From the NCBI GenBank assembly GCA_029785195.1, contig JAFMAD010000005.1, positions 25,347 to 89,346 on the forward strand: 64,000 nucleotides of DNA, in the 5' to 3' direction. The notes beneath the pieces are model-generated. The model was not told where the DNA came from and made no database searches. It saw only the letters and a program-made list of their open reading frames with translations. Source of the DNA: Nitrososphaerota archaeon. Its GTDB lineage: Archaea > Thermoproteota > Nitrososphaeria > Nitrososphaerales > Gagatemarchaeaceae. Made by a program: the position numbers and the translations under genes. Shown piece by piece: positions 32,946 through 41,454 of the stretch (position 1 is the stretch's first letter; each line of letters starts with the position of its first letter).

Positions 32946-33743
32946 TTGGACACATTCGAGCGGCTGGTTGCTGAAGCCTGGACCCGCCAGTTCCAGGGGT
33001 GGGACTTCGAGTTCCTCAACGGAAGATACGTCGAAGGGAGGACATCGTGGAACTACGTGCGGCTGCTGGGGTTGAGGCTGGCAGGGGCAGGAACGTACCT
33101 TGATCTTGGGACAGGGGGCGGCGAGCTCTTGTCCTCAATGGCTTCGCTACCTCGTCGAACGGTGGCGACCGAAGGGTATCGGCCCAATCTTCAGGTGGCG
33201 CTCAAGAGGTTGAACCGCCGAGGCGTGGACGTCGTTTTCTCCTTTAGCGACGACAACGCTGCCACAGGGATGCAGCGGGGGACGCTCCCCTTCAGGGACG
33301 CGACAATCGACCTGGTCAGCAGTCGGCACGAAGCCTTCGTGGCCAAGGAGACGGCGAGAGTGCTCCGCCCAGGCGGGACGTTCGTCACGCAACAGGTTGG
33401 CCCTGGCAACGACGAGGAGCTGGCCCTGCTTCTGGGCGAACGTGAAGACGAGAGGGGGCGTTGGGACCTCGCCGAGGCCGTGAGGCAGGTCAGGGGTGCT
33501 GGACTGCACGTGACCGAGAGCGGCGAAGAGAAGGTCCGCTCCAGCTTCCTTGACATCGGAGCTCTGGCGTATTATCTGAAGGCCGTAGGTCCTCTGGAGT
33601 TCGACGCGGCCAGTCTCGCCGAACTTGAGAGGCCCCTGAGGGAGGCTGACTCGAAGATACGGACTATGGGATCCTTCGATGTCACCACCTCGCGCTTCTA
33701 CCTCGTTGCCGAGAAGCAAGGAAAGGACCCGTCCCAACATTAA
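32946..33743 (+). CDS. Class I SAM-dependent methyltransferase
   Basis: 265 residues from TTG 32946. TYLDLGTGGGELLSS near 55-69 is motif I, LPFRDATIDLVSSRHEAF motif IV, and VLRPGGTFVTQQVG motif V. It looks like a UbiE/small-molecule methyltransferase, with a C-terminal extension. The substrate is unknown. Divergent from the CoA-transferase. Confidence 0.8.
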   Translation: MDTFERLVAEAWTRQFQGWDFEFLNGRYVEGRTSWNYVRLLGLRLAGAGTYLDLGTGGGELLSSMASLPRRTVATEGYRPNLQVALKRLNRRGVDVVFSFSDDNAATGMQRGTLPFRDATIDLVSSRHEAFVAKETARVLRPGGTFVTQQVGPGNDEELALLLGEREDERGRWDLAEAVRQVRGAGLHVTESGEEKVRSSFLDIGALAYYLKAVGPLEFDAASLAELERPLREADSKIRTMGSFDVTTSRFYLVAEKQGKDPSQH

Positions 33744-33769
33744 TAGCGCCAATGCGGATGATGAGTCAG

Positions 33770-33946
33770 ATGGGCAGGAGCGTCAAGGTCCATGACGACA
33801 CCCACCGGACGCTGATGCAGCTGAAGGCTAAGCGGAGGAGCGCAAGCGTCGACCAGGTGATACGAGAGATGATCAGGCAGTCGACTGGCACCTCGGTGGG
33901 GGAACCCCCTCAGGGGGCGGAAGACCTGGCGAAGTATTCGGAGTGA
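33770..33946 (+). CDS. Small ribbon-helix-helix-like or antitoxin-like protein
   Basis: 58 residues from the methionine before GRSVKVHDDTH; the frame is open to 33752. GRSVKVHDDTHRTLMQLKAKRR followed by SVDQVIREMIRQ is a strand-helix-helix pattern of CopG/RHH-type or VapB-like proteins. A TATA-like ATTAATAG lies 23-30 nt upstream of this start. No toxin gene was recognised next to it. Confidence 0.55.
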   Translation: MGRSVKVHDDTHRTLMQLKAKRRSASVDQVIREMIRQSTGTSVGEPPQGAEDLAKYSE

Positions 33947-33995
33947 CGGTCCGGCAACACAGAAATACGAACCCGCTGAGCCTCCCGACCCATCA

Positions 33996-34142
33996 ATGGC
34001 AAAGTTCGACGGCATAGTGGGGAAGGCCCTGCTGACTGTGGAGGAGAAGGAGAACGAGCTGACCCTAGTCTTCGCTGACAACAGGTACCTCTTCGTGAAG
34101 CTCGAGAACGGGAAGATGAGCTGCGTGAGCGTCCCCGAGTAG
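33996..34142 (+). CDS. Small conserved-looking protein of 48 residues
   Basis: ATG 33996 to TAG 34142 gives a strand-rich protein: KFDGIVGKALLTVEEKENELTLVF, DNRYLFVKLENGKM. No family recognised. Start and stop fit tightly between the RHH-like gene and the convergent metallo-hydrolase (one base apart). Confidence 0.5.
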   Translation: MAKFDGIVGKALLTVEEKENELTLVFADNRYLFVKLENGKMSCVSVPE

Positions 34143-34143
34143 C

Positions 34144-34797
34144 CTACTCCTGTTCGAGTATCTTCACGGTCTTCGAAGCGCCGAGGAGCTTCTTGAACCT
34201 CTCGGCATCTGCCTTCGTCCCCACGATGGATTGGAAGTGCATCGGGACGACGACCTTTGCCTTCATCCCCTTTGCCGCCTCGGCCGCCTCTTCCGCGGTC
34301 ATGACGTACGTCCCAGAGACAGGCAGGAACGCGACGTCGACGTCCACAGACTTCAACTCCGGCGTGGCGTCACTGTCCCCGGCCTGATAGAACCTCACCC
34401 CATCGACGGTGACAATGTACCCGACCCGGCCGTCCTCCCTTGGGTGGAATACCTTGCCAGGTTCCCTGAACTTGTTGAGGTTGTAAGCTGGGACAGCCTC
34501 TATCTTCACACCCTTCGCTTCGATGCTCGACCCAGGCTTCACGAAAAGCTTCTCTTGCCCGTAGGGCTTCAGGGGCTCCTCGCATATCTTGGGCGCGACG
34601 ATGGTCGTCGACGGGGTGACGAACTTTCTGATGTCTTCGTCGCTCAGGTGGTCGAAGTGTTCGTGGGTGATCAGCAGCACGTCGGCCTTGTAGTCCCCTT
34701 TCGCCTTGAATGGGTCGATTATCACAGTCCTTGACCCAGACAGGACAAAGCCGTCGTGCCCTAGCCAGCGTACCCTGATGCCTTCGTATGTCCACAT
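34144..34797 (-). CDS. MBL-fold metal-dependent hydrolase (UPF0173-like)
   Basis: 217 residues. ITHEHFDHLSDEDI is the HxHxDH zinc motif, YQAGDSDATPEL contributes the bridging Asp, and VVPMHFQSIVGT the last His. Proteins of this group cleave phosphoesters or lactones; the substrate is unknown. It follows the psmB1 gene by 12 bases and may be in its operon. Confidence 0.85.
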   Translation of the reverse strand: MWTYEGIRVRWLGHDGFVLSGSRTVIIDPFKAKGDYKADVLLITHEHFDHLSDEDIRKFVTPSTTIVAPKICEEPLKPYGQEKLFVKPGSSIEAKGVKIEAVPAYNLNKFREPGKVFHPREDGRVGYIVTVDGVRFYQAGDSDATPELKSVDVDVAFLPVSGTYVMTAEEAAEAAKGMKAKVVVPMHFQSIVGTKADAERFKKLLGASKTVKILEQE

Positions 34798-34809
34798 GAA
34801 GAACCGCCC

Positions 34810-35409
34810 CTACAGGTCTATGCCTTCTTCCTTGATGCCCGTCTTGTCGACGGTCAAGATATCAATCCCGTTGCCGCTCATGGCGTCCCTGGCCACCGCC
34901 GCCTTGATGGCAGATATCGCGAGGTCTCGTGCCTCTTTCTGGGCCATATTGGGGTCGTACCCCGCTTCGATCACCCCGATGGCGGTCTCCTCGCCAGTGC
35001 CAACGGTGGCGTATTGGTCTGAGATCACGCTGCCCAGCGGGTCGAGGACGAAGACCACCGGCTTGTCGCCGATGCCCCCCAGAATGACCTGCGTCAGCAG
35101 AGGGGCGTACCTGTTCTGGAACATGAGAGTCGACATTAGCTTCGCGACAGAGTTAGGCTTCATCGACTTCCTTGATTCGAGCTCCTTCAGCTTAGAGTAG
35201 ACGGAGACCTCCTTCACCAGGTTCTGCATGTCAGCAATCATTCCGGCGCAGACCGCACCGACGTTGTCGGTGACCTTGAAGACCTTCTTACCAGACTTGC
35301 TCCTCACGAAGTTCCCTAGGGTTATCCGGCGCTCCGCGCCCATGACGACTCCGTCCTTGTAGGCGATGCCGACGGCAGTCGCCCCTGGCATGAACTGTTC
35401 GTAGGACAT
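34810..35409 (-). CDS. Proteasome beta subunit, catalytically inactive type
   Basis: 199 residues of the beta fold. The N-terminus reads PGATAVGIAYKDGVVMGAERR; aligned with the active subunit at 40772 (GTTTVGL...ATDTR), the position of the Thr1 nucleophile is Ala and Asp17 is Glu, while Lys33 is kept. The same PATA-type N-terminus occurs in crenarchaeal PsmB1, which is thought to be incorporated without self-cleavage. It would assemble with the active beta subunit in the 20S ring. It follows RtcA by 33 bases. Confidence 0.9.
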   Translation of the reverse strand: MSYEQFMPGATAVGIAYKDGVVMGAERRITLGNFVRSKSGKKVFKVTDNVGAVCAGMIADMQNLVKEVSVYSKLKELESRKSMKPNSVAKLMSTLMFQNRYAPLLTQVILGGIGDKPVVFVLDPLGSVISDQYATVGTGEETAIGVIEAGYDPNMAQKEARDLAISAIKAAVARDAMSGNGIDILTVDKTGIKEEGIDL

Positions 35410-35442
35410 CGGAAATCTGATGAGGCGCCTGTGCCCGCCCTT

Positions 35443-36507
35443 TTAGACATTGTGCCGTTCGGCGCGACGCCATCCCCCCACTGGGGTCACCGTGACCATG
35501 ACCCCGTCACCTGAAGGCTCTACCTTCCAACGGCACCCGGTAAAGAGCCCCGCCAGCCTGAGCCCCGACTCAAGGTGCGATGTCATCGATGGGATCTTCA
35601 CCCGCGACTCTCGCTTCGCCATGGAGAGGAGCGGGAGCAGCATGTCCGCCAAGTTCGCATCCAAGCACCCTCCAGACCGCTCGGCTGCAAGGAACGCCGC
35701 CGCTGCTTCCCTACCCACCCCCTCTGCGGGCTTCCCTTTCGCCCCTATGGCGTCTGAGCCGAGAAGAGCCTCGCTGCTCACGCGCGCGACCAGCACCGAG
35801 GTGCCTGGGGAGGCAGACTCCGCGGCGACTACCTCGGACTGCGCGTCGATGTCTGCCTTTCGCAAGAGCTCGACCGCCGAATCAGCCTGGCGCTGGGCGA
35901 CTGCCTTCGGGAGGCTGCCACAACGACTCAAGAGTCGGACAGACTTCACCGGGGGCCTGGAGGTCATGTCCAGGGCGGAGACGCCCCCGCAGGGCTCTAT
36001 GGAGGCAGTGATGACGCCACCGCCCCGCGGGTAGTAGCCGCGGCTGGATGCTTCGACCTCGAGACGCATACCGAGTTTCCCGTATCCCGCTCTCACGACT
36101 TCGCGGAAGTAGTCGAAGGTCGGGCTCCAGGGGACGTCTGTCCCTCCCACCAGTTGGAGCCGGAGGTGCGAGCCGCTCAGCGCGACCGCGGGGACCACGG
36201 CCTGGAGGACCAAGGTTACGCTCGCAGCGGTCCCCATGTCGGCCGATACGGCCTCGCGCCGCGGGTACCCTGGGGCGAACTTGACCTCTTGGGATCCTTC
36301 GGTCGCCCCGCTTAACTCCCCGCCGAAAACATCAGCTAGGACCCTCAGCGCCGAGAGGTGCTGCCTCTTGAGCCCCGGGACCTCTCTCCCTGCCCTGATA
36401 TTGACTACGCGGACGGGGACACGCCCAGTCGCAGAAAACGCCAGCGCCGAACGGAGGATCTGCCCTCCTCCCTCGCCCTGCGAGCCGTCCACTTCGACGT
36501 AGCCCAT
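35443..36507 (-). CDS. rtcA: RNA 3'-terminal phosphate cyclase
   Basis: 354 residues. SQGEGGGQILRSALAFSATGR at the N-terminus and RAGREVPGLKRQHLSAL bind ATP and RNA; HLESGLRLAGLFTG near the C-terminus includes the catalytic His region (SHLESG). RtcA turns a 3'-phosphate into a 2',3'-cyclic phosphate. Together with RtcB at 48558 it points to RNA end healing. Divergent from nadM. Confidence 0.93.
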   Translation of the reverse strand: MGYVEVDGSQGEGGGQILRSALAFSATGRVPVRVVNIRAGREVPGLKRQHLSALRVLADVFGGELSGATEGSQEVKFAPGYPRREAVSADMGTAASVTLVLQAVVPAVALSGSHLRLQLVGGTDVPWSPTFDYFREVVRAGYGKLGMRLEVEASSRGYYPRGGGVITASIEPCGGVSALDMTSRPPVKSVRLLSRCGSLPKAVAQRQADSAVELLRKADIDAQSEVVAAESASPGTSVLVARVSSEALLGSDAIGAKGKPAEGVGREAAAAFLAAERSGGCLDANLADMLLPLLSMAKRESRVKIPSMTSHLESGLRLAGLFTGCRWKVEPSGDGVMVTVTPVGGWRRAERHNV

Positions 36508-36593
36508 GGCGAGCCTCGTCAGACCACGACCTGTTAAGCTATGGCGCTGGTCTTCTTAAATAGAGCCCGCAGGGGCGGGCCGAACGAAGTCGG

Positions 36594-37130
36594 ATGCGGG
36601 TCGGTCTTCTGGTCGGCCGGTTCCAACCGTTCCATCTTGGTCATCTTGGAGCTGTGAAGTACGCCCTGCGTGAGGTGGACTACCTCTACGTGGTGGTAGG
36701 GTCAGCCCAGAGAAGCCATGAAAGGGACAACCCTTTCACGGCAGGGGAAAGGATTGCGATGATCAAGGCGGCGCTGGACGGTAACGGAGTGGACCCTTCA
36801 AGGTGGATGGCGATACCCATCGCGGACGCCGATTCGCACTCTCTGTGGGTGTCCACCGTGGTGTCCATGGTCCCTAAGTTCGACAGGGTATTCACGAACG
36901 ACGCGCTGACGTTCCTGCTCTTCAGAGAAGAAGGCATCCAGGTGAAGGCGGTGCCATACCTAGACAGGGAGAAGTACTCGGCCACCAACGTCAGGGACAG
37001 GATTCTTGAACGCAAGGACTGGAAAGCACTGGTGCCGGCCCAGGTGGCCAGGCTGGTTGAGAAGTTCGGCGGAGTGGAGCGCGTGAGAGCGCTTATCCGC
37101 AAGGACCTGAAGGGTGGCAGGCATGGATAA
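36594..37130 (+). CDS. nadM: Nicotinamide-nucleotide adenylyltransferase
   Basis: 178 residues of archaeal NadM. VGRFQPFHLGHLGAVKYAL holds the HxGH motif, SAQRSHERDNPFTAGERIAMI the substrate loop, and SATNVRDRI near 128-136 the second signature. It makes NAD+ from NMN and ATP. The end overlaps the aminotransferase start (ATGGATAA), so both are translated from one message. A TATA-like TCTTAAATA lies upstream at 36554-36562. Confidence 0.95.
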   Translation: MRVGLLVGRFQPFHLGHLGAVKYALREVDYLYVVVGSAQRSHERDNPFTAGERIAMIKAALDGNGVDPSRWMAIPIADADSHSLWVSTVVSMVPKFDRVFTNDALTFLLFREEGIQVKAVPYLDREKYSATNVRDRILERKDWKALVPAQVARLVEKFGGVERVRALIRKDLKGGRHG

Positions 37131-38217
37131 ACAGAAGCTGATCATGCTTCCTGGACCCACCAACGTTTCAGAGAGGGTCATGCGGGCGATGCTCAACCCT
37201 GTCATCAACCACAGAGGCAATGAGTTCACTGAGCTCTACAAAGGGGTCCTCGACAAGACGAAGCGCCTCTTCCAGACGCAGGGAGAAGCGGTGGTACTTT
37301 CCTCGTCAGGCACAGGGGGGGTAGAGGCTGCGGTCTGGAACCTCATACGGCCAGGGGACGTAGCCGTGGTACCTGTCTTCGGCGAATTCAGCATGAGGCT
37401 CGCGGAGACCGTGGAGCTAGCCGGTGGAGTGGCGATTCGGGTCTCGTCTGACTTCGGGAAGGTTCCGACCCTTGAACAGCTGAAATCTGCCATGGAGCAG
37501 CATGAGAAAGTCAAGGCGATGTTCTTGGTGCACAACGAGACCAGCACGGGGGTGGCGGTCCCCTACGTCGAGGAGGCCACAAGGCTCGCCAGGGACAGTG
37601 GGGCCTTCGCAGTGATAGACGCCATCTCCAGTCTTGGGGGGTACGCCATCCCTGTCGACAGGTGGGGGGTGGACGTTTGCATCACCGGGAGCCAAAAGTG
37701 CGTCGCAGCCCCCCCTGGACTGGCGCTGCTCTCGGTGAGCGATAGGGTGGCAGATTACCTGAAGGGATCTCCACCAAAGACCAGATACTTCGACCTCCAC
37801 AGGTACCTGGAGTATGGCGCCAAGGGGCAGACGCCTTTCACACCGGCCCTCCCACTTTACTACGCGCTGGACGAGGCTTTGGAGGAACTTCTCGAAGAGG
37901 GGCTGGAGAAGAGGGTCGAAAGGCACGACCGCATGTCTGTGGGCATATACGACGGCCTGGCGAAACTGGGCCTCAAGGCGGTAGCGGAGAAGTCCGTGAG
38001 GTCCAAGACGGTCGTCGCTTCGTACTACCCCCAAGGGGTTGACGACTCGAGGTTCAGGGAGGAGCTAGCCCAGCGCAAGGGGGTCGTGATAGCAGGCGGA
38101 TTCGGCCCGTTCGCGGGCAAAGTGTTCAGGGTAGGATGCATGGGCCAGATCAACGAGGCCTACGTAGAGACCACGCTGCGGGCCATAGGAGAGACCCTTG
38201 CCGCCTTCGGGAGCTGA
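37123..38217 (+). CDS. Class V aminotransferase (alanine-glyoxylate / serine-pyruvate type)
   Basis: 364 residues from ATG 37123 (an in-frame ATG also lies at 37114). MLPGPTNVSERVMRAM at the start, VIDAISSLGGYAIPVDRWGVD, and CITGSQKCVAAPPGLAL, where the Lys holds PLP. This subgroup transfers the amino group of Ala or Ser to glyoxylate or pyruvate. It overlaps nadM by eight bases. The pathway is uncertain; serine-glyoxylate exchange or phosphoserine-independent serine metabolism are both possible. Confidence 0.88.
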   Translation: MDKQKLIMLPGPTNVSERVMRAMLNPVINHRGNEFTELYKGVLDKTKRLFQTQGEAVVLSSSGTGGVEAAVWNLIRPGDVAVVPVFGEFSMRLAETVELAGGVAIRVSSDFGKVPTLEQLKSAMEQHEKVKAMFLVHNETSTGVAVPYVEEATRLARDSGAFAVIDAISSLGGYAIPVDRWGVDVCITGSQKCVAAPPGLALLSVSDRVADYLKGSPPKTRYFDLHRYLEYGAKGQTPFTPALPLYYALDEALEELLEEGLEKRVERHDRMSVGIYDGLAKLGLKAVAEKSVRSKTVVASYYPQGVDDSRFREELAQRKGVVIAGGFGPFAGKVFRVGCMGQINEAYVETTLRAIGETLAAFGS

Positions 38218-38254
38218 AACTCTTTAAACCCAACCTGGAGGCTGGTCGAAATCC

Positions 38255-39043
38255 ATGGCGTTTGAGAAGGGCAGCCTGATATTCGCAAACTACACCGCGT
38301 GGGTGAAGGATACCGGCGAAGGCATCGAGTCCACTGTGGAGTCCGAGGCCAAGCAGCTCAAGATATACGAGGAGGCGAGGAGATACGAGCCAAGACTCGT
38401 GGCCGTGGGCGAGGGGTGGCTCATCACCGGCCTGGACGCCGAGGTGGCTAAGCTCTCAGTGGGGGACAAGAAGGAGATCGAACTCTCCCCGGAGAAGGCG
38501 TTCGGCAACAGGGATCCTACCCAGCTCCGCATGATCCCGCTCCGGAAATTCGGGGATAGGGAGCACGAGCTAGCCGTGGGCGATAGCGTGGACGTTGACA
38601 ACAGAGTTGGCATTGTGAGGTTCATCGGGTCTGGAAGGGCGCAGGTTGACTTCAACCACAGGCTCGCTGGGAAGTCGATTGTCTACGACTTTGAAGTCCT
38701 CAAGAAAGTCGAAGCAGACGACGACAAGGTGAGGGCTCTAATCGACAGGAGGCTGGCAGGAGAGGGGAGCAGAGCAACGTTCGAGCTGAACGGCGGCAAC
38801 CTGACTGTGACGGTCCCGCAAGACCTGTTCTTGGTCGAAGGGCTCCAGATAATCAAGAGAGGGATTGCCAACGACGTGTTCAAGTTCGTTCCAGCGATCT
38901 CTTCGCTCGCCTTCGTGGAGACATTCAAGAATGAGAAGGCCCTTCCGAAGGAGGAGAAGAGCGAAGGGGCCGGGGCTGGTAAGGCCCAGCCGGATGATGA
39001 AAAGGCGCCGGTGAAGACCGGCACGAACGCTGAGACTGCCTAG
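38255..39043 (+). CDS. FKBP-type peptidyl-prolyl isomerase, long archaeal form
   Basis: 262 residues. The FKBP/SlyD core spans about 1-150 with GEGWLITGLDAEVAKLSVGDKKEIEL and an inserted IF chaperone domain (DPTQLRMIPLRKF...GRAQVDFNHRLAGK). A second domain (about 160-225, NGGNLTVTVPQDLFLVEG) is typical of long archaeal FKBPs, and a Lys/Glu/Gly-rich tail follows. It helps protein folding in the cytosol. CTTTAAACC at 38222-38230 is a good TATA box. Convergent four-base overlap with egsA. Confidence 0.9.
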   Translation: MAFEKGSLIFANYTAWVKDTGEGIESTVESEAKQLKIYEEARRYEPRLVAVGEGWLITGLDAEVAKLSVGDKKEIELSPEKAFGNRDPTQLRMIPLRKFGDREHELAVGDSVDVDNRVGIVRFIGSGRAQVDFNHRLAGKSIVYDFEVLKKVEADDDKVRALIDRRLAGEGSRATFELNGGNLTVTVPQDLFLVEGLQIIKRGIANDVFKFVPAISSLAFVETFKNEKALPKEEKSEGAGAGKAQPDDEKAPVKTGTNAETA

Positions 39044-40077
39044 ATAACGCCGGTAGCCCTGGCCAGCGCCTTCGCGCTCCTTTCGTCGAGCCTCCTCTCA
39101 GAGAGGATCGTGTACCTGTCGGGCCTGATTGTGCTCGCCTTGGCCAACGACTGGACCACAGGCGAATCACCGATGCCTATTGCCGAGGCCTCCACCGGGG
39201 CGCCTACGTTCAGGAGAGCCTCCCTCACGCGCCTCCAGTCAAGCCCGTGGAGCCGTGCCATCATTATCGTCCCGATCCCGCACTTCTCTCCATGTAGCCC
39301 GACCCCTGGTTCCAAGACGTCAAGGTAGTGGCTGAAGAGGTGCTCTGAACCGGAGCATGGTCTGGAGCTCCCGGCTATGCCAGCGGCCACACCGGTGCTG
39401 ATCAGCGCTTCCACAAGGTCACGGACACTCGCTTTCCCAAATCTCCCCATGGCCTTGGACCCGTTCAGGACCACATCGGCGCTCATGAGCGCCAAGCTCG
39501 CTGAGTATCCTCCATAGTACTCCCCGGTAGCCTTGTGCGCCAGCTGCCAGTCCTTGACCGCCGTCAGCTTCGACACGAGGTCCCCGCACCCCGACGCAAG
39601 CAGCCGCTTTGGCGCGGAGCCGATCACCTCTGTGTCGGCGAGAATTCCCACGGGAGGTTTGGCCTTCACAGAGTAAGGCCTGTCGAGCCCCCTGAGCGAC
39701 GCGAACGGGCTGGATATCCCGTCGTGGGACGCGCTGGTGGGGACCGAGTAGAACGGGACCCCGAGCTGGAACGCGGCCAGCTTCCCAACATCCACGCTCT
39801 TGCCGCCCCCCACCCCTATTATCCTCCCGGCCCCCTTAGCTGCGCGCGTCACCTTGTCCACGTTCTGCGTGTCGGCCGCCGTCACTTCAACCCAGACAGG
39901 TCTCTTATCCAGGGTGCCGTCCACGGTCGCCCTCACCTTTGAGGTGACGTGGGAACCTGACGATATCACTGTCTTCCGGGGGCCTTTGTCTGTCACAAAC
40001 CCGCCCAGCTTCCCGATGACCCCGTCCCCAATCAGTATCTTGGTGGGGAGCTCCATGAGGTGGTAGCCGGGGTCCAT
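39040..40077 (-). CDS. egsA: sn-Glycerol-1-phosphate dehydrogenase
   Basis: 345 residues. IIGVGGGKSVDVGKLAAF binds NAD(P), PTSASHDGISSPFASL the substrate, and the His residues in SGSEHLFSHYLD and LHGEKCGIG bind zinc. EgsA sets the archaeal glycerol-1-phosphate stereochemistry of membrane lipids, so it confirms the domain. TATA box CCTTAAGG about 22-29 nt upstream of the ATG. Four-base convergent overlap with the FKBP gene. Confidence 0.96.
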   Translation of the reverse strand: MDPGYHLMELPTKILIGDGVIGKLGGFVTDKGPRKTVISSGSHVTSKVRATVDGTLDKRPVWVEVTAADTQNVDKVTRAAKGAGRIIGVGGGKSVDVGKLAAFQLGVPFYSVPTSASHDGISSPFASLRGLDRPYSVKAKPPVGILADTEVIGSAPKRLLASGCGDLVSKLTAVKDWQLAHKATGEYYGGYSASLALMSADVVLNGSKAMGRFGKASVRDLVEALISTGVAAGIAGSSRPCSGSEHLFSHYLDVLEPGVGLHGEKCGIGTIMMARLHGLDWRRVREALLNVGAPVEASAIGIGDSPVVQSLAKASTIRPDRYTILSERRLDERSAKALARATGVI

Positions 40078-40771
40078 GTGGGGGGCGCCTCGCGTAGTGC
40101 CTTAAGGCCACTTCGGTGGGTCAGGCGTCGCACAGAGGCGACTCGCCGGGGGTCTTGGCAGTTGCCAAAGCGGATTCGTCCAGGCGCCGACCCTTGGTCG
40201 AAGCATGGGGCATCTACTGGTCGTCAGGCGCAGCAGGGGCACTCGTGAAGCCGCATGCGTTGTAGAAACCTGCAGCGCTCGGCTCGGAGCCCACATGAGC
40301 CTGCTCCGGACCCTCGCTCAGGGAAGCCTCCCGGGAGTTCCACAAGCCCCCCCAACGCCTCTTCTGCGGAGAGGTGAGTGAAGGGCAGCCCGGGGGGAAG
40401 GCGCTGGCCTGCTCCCCAAGCAAGAGGAGCAGACCCGCGAGCTCTTCACGTTCTAGAGCGCAGGCATGCACAATGTTCGCCCTCGTGTCGGAGGTGATGT
40501 CGGAAGGCTCGCGTCGAGGCCACGCGCCGGCATCGATGATAGAATCTTGGTCGGACGTTCGCGGAGAGGGTCCGACACCAGACGGCTACGCCGAGTCCCT
40601 CCGTTTCTCCTTGTGCGTCGAAAATCTGTATCAGCGCGTGCAGGATGCCCATGCAGGGCGACTCCCGACGCTCGGCTCCGTTCCCCCATCGCTGAAGGAT
40701 TGAAATCCGCGGAACTTGGAAAGATTAAATAAGCAACAGGGAGCGCGGCGTCTGTCCGTTCTGAGGGGTTT
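40078..40771. other. 694 bp gap with no intact gene
   Basis: The longest gap in the window. Only shadow-like frames are present, including a 109-residue plus-strand frame (40374-40703) with no family features. The minus strand at about 40200-40480 holds broken acetyltransferase-like fragments (listed separately). GATTAAATAAG at 40724-40734 is a likely TATA box for the active proteasome subunit. A perfect hairpin, CTGCTCC/GGAGCAG, lies near 40407-40432. No RNase P, SRP or tRNA signature seen. Confidence 0.55.
40201..40480 (-). pseudogene. Possible decayed GNAT acetyltransferase
   Basis: Three minus-strand pieces appear in GNAT order in different frames: ALEREELAGLLLLLGEQ (like strand 4), then LHSPLRRRGVGGA (matching the acetyl-CoA-binding RxxGxG/A motif), then HVGSEPSAAGFYNACGF (like the C-terminal FYxxxGF motif) ending at TAG near 40214. 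Two frameshifts would be needed to join them. The match is suggestive only; high GC content makes chance similarity possible. Confidence 0.35.
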
Positions 40772-41452
40772 GTGGACAAAGTGTCTAGAGAATACAACCA
40801 GACTGGGGGTAAGATGCTAGGGTCGGCCACGTATCACGGCACCACCACTGTTGGACTGGTCTGTCCCGATGGGGTAGTGCTGGCGACAGACACACGGGTC
40901 ACAGCAGGCGGATTCATCGCGCACAAGAGAGGCAAGAAACTTATCAGAATCGACGACAACATCGCGATGACCATATCCGGCGGGGTGGCGGATGCCCAGA
41001 ACGTGACCGACACAGCGAAGTATTACTCGAGCATGTACAGGATGGAGAAGGGGAGGCAGATGCCAGTGAAGGCGGCGGCACAGGTGGTGTCGAACATGCT
41101 CTTTTCATCGAGACTTTATCCTCTGATAGCAGACGTGCTGGTTGGGGGAGTAGACTCTACCGGTGGCTCCCTTTTCAACGTCGACATATTCGGTTCGCTC
41201 AACCAGGAGAACATGATAGCCACGGGGAGCGGTTCGCCTGTCGCCTACGGAGTGCTGGAGGCGGAGTTCAAGGCTGGGATGGCGGTGGTGAAAGCTTACC
41301 CGCTGGCCGCCAAGGCGATAATCGCGGCCACCAGTAGAAACGTGGCGACGGGGGACCACTTCGACGTAGGGATAATCGACAAGGGAGGGTTCCGCGAGCT
41401 GACAGAAGCTGAGAAGGACAAGCTCCTGGCCCAGTTTACAACTAAAAGTTAG
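40772..41452 (+). CDS. Proteasome beta subunit, active type
   Basis: 226 residues from GTG 40772. A 23-residue or so propeptide ends in Gly before the nucleophile (YHG|TTTVGL); Asp17 (ATDTR), Arg19 and Lys33 (HKRGKK) of the mature chain are present. This is the self-processing, proteolytic beta subunit, partner of the Ala1 subunit at 34810. aCPSF1 follows after two bases. Confidence 0.93.
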   Translation: MDKVSREYNQTGGKMLGSATYHGTTTVGLVCPDGVVLATDTRVTAGGFIAHKRGKKLIRIDDNIAMTISGGVADAQNVTDTAKYYSSMYRMEKGRQMPVKAAAQVVSNMLFSSRLYPLIADVLVGGVDSTGGSLFNVDIFGSLNQENMIATGSGSPVAYGVLEAEFKAGMAVVKAYPLAAKAIIAATSRNVATGDHFDVGIIDKGGFRELTEAEKDKLLAQFTTKS

Positions 41453-41454
41453 TC

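Noticed and set aside
40374..40703. 109-residue plus-strand frame in the large gap
   Set aside because: It has no recognisable domain, an odd composition rich in Ser and Arg, and runs opposite to the acetyltransferase-like debris; likely a GC-driven shadow.
40078..40771. RNase P RNA or SRP RNA in the largest gap
   Set aside because: I looked for the conserved RNase P core stretches and for SRP helix 8 on both strands and found neither.
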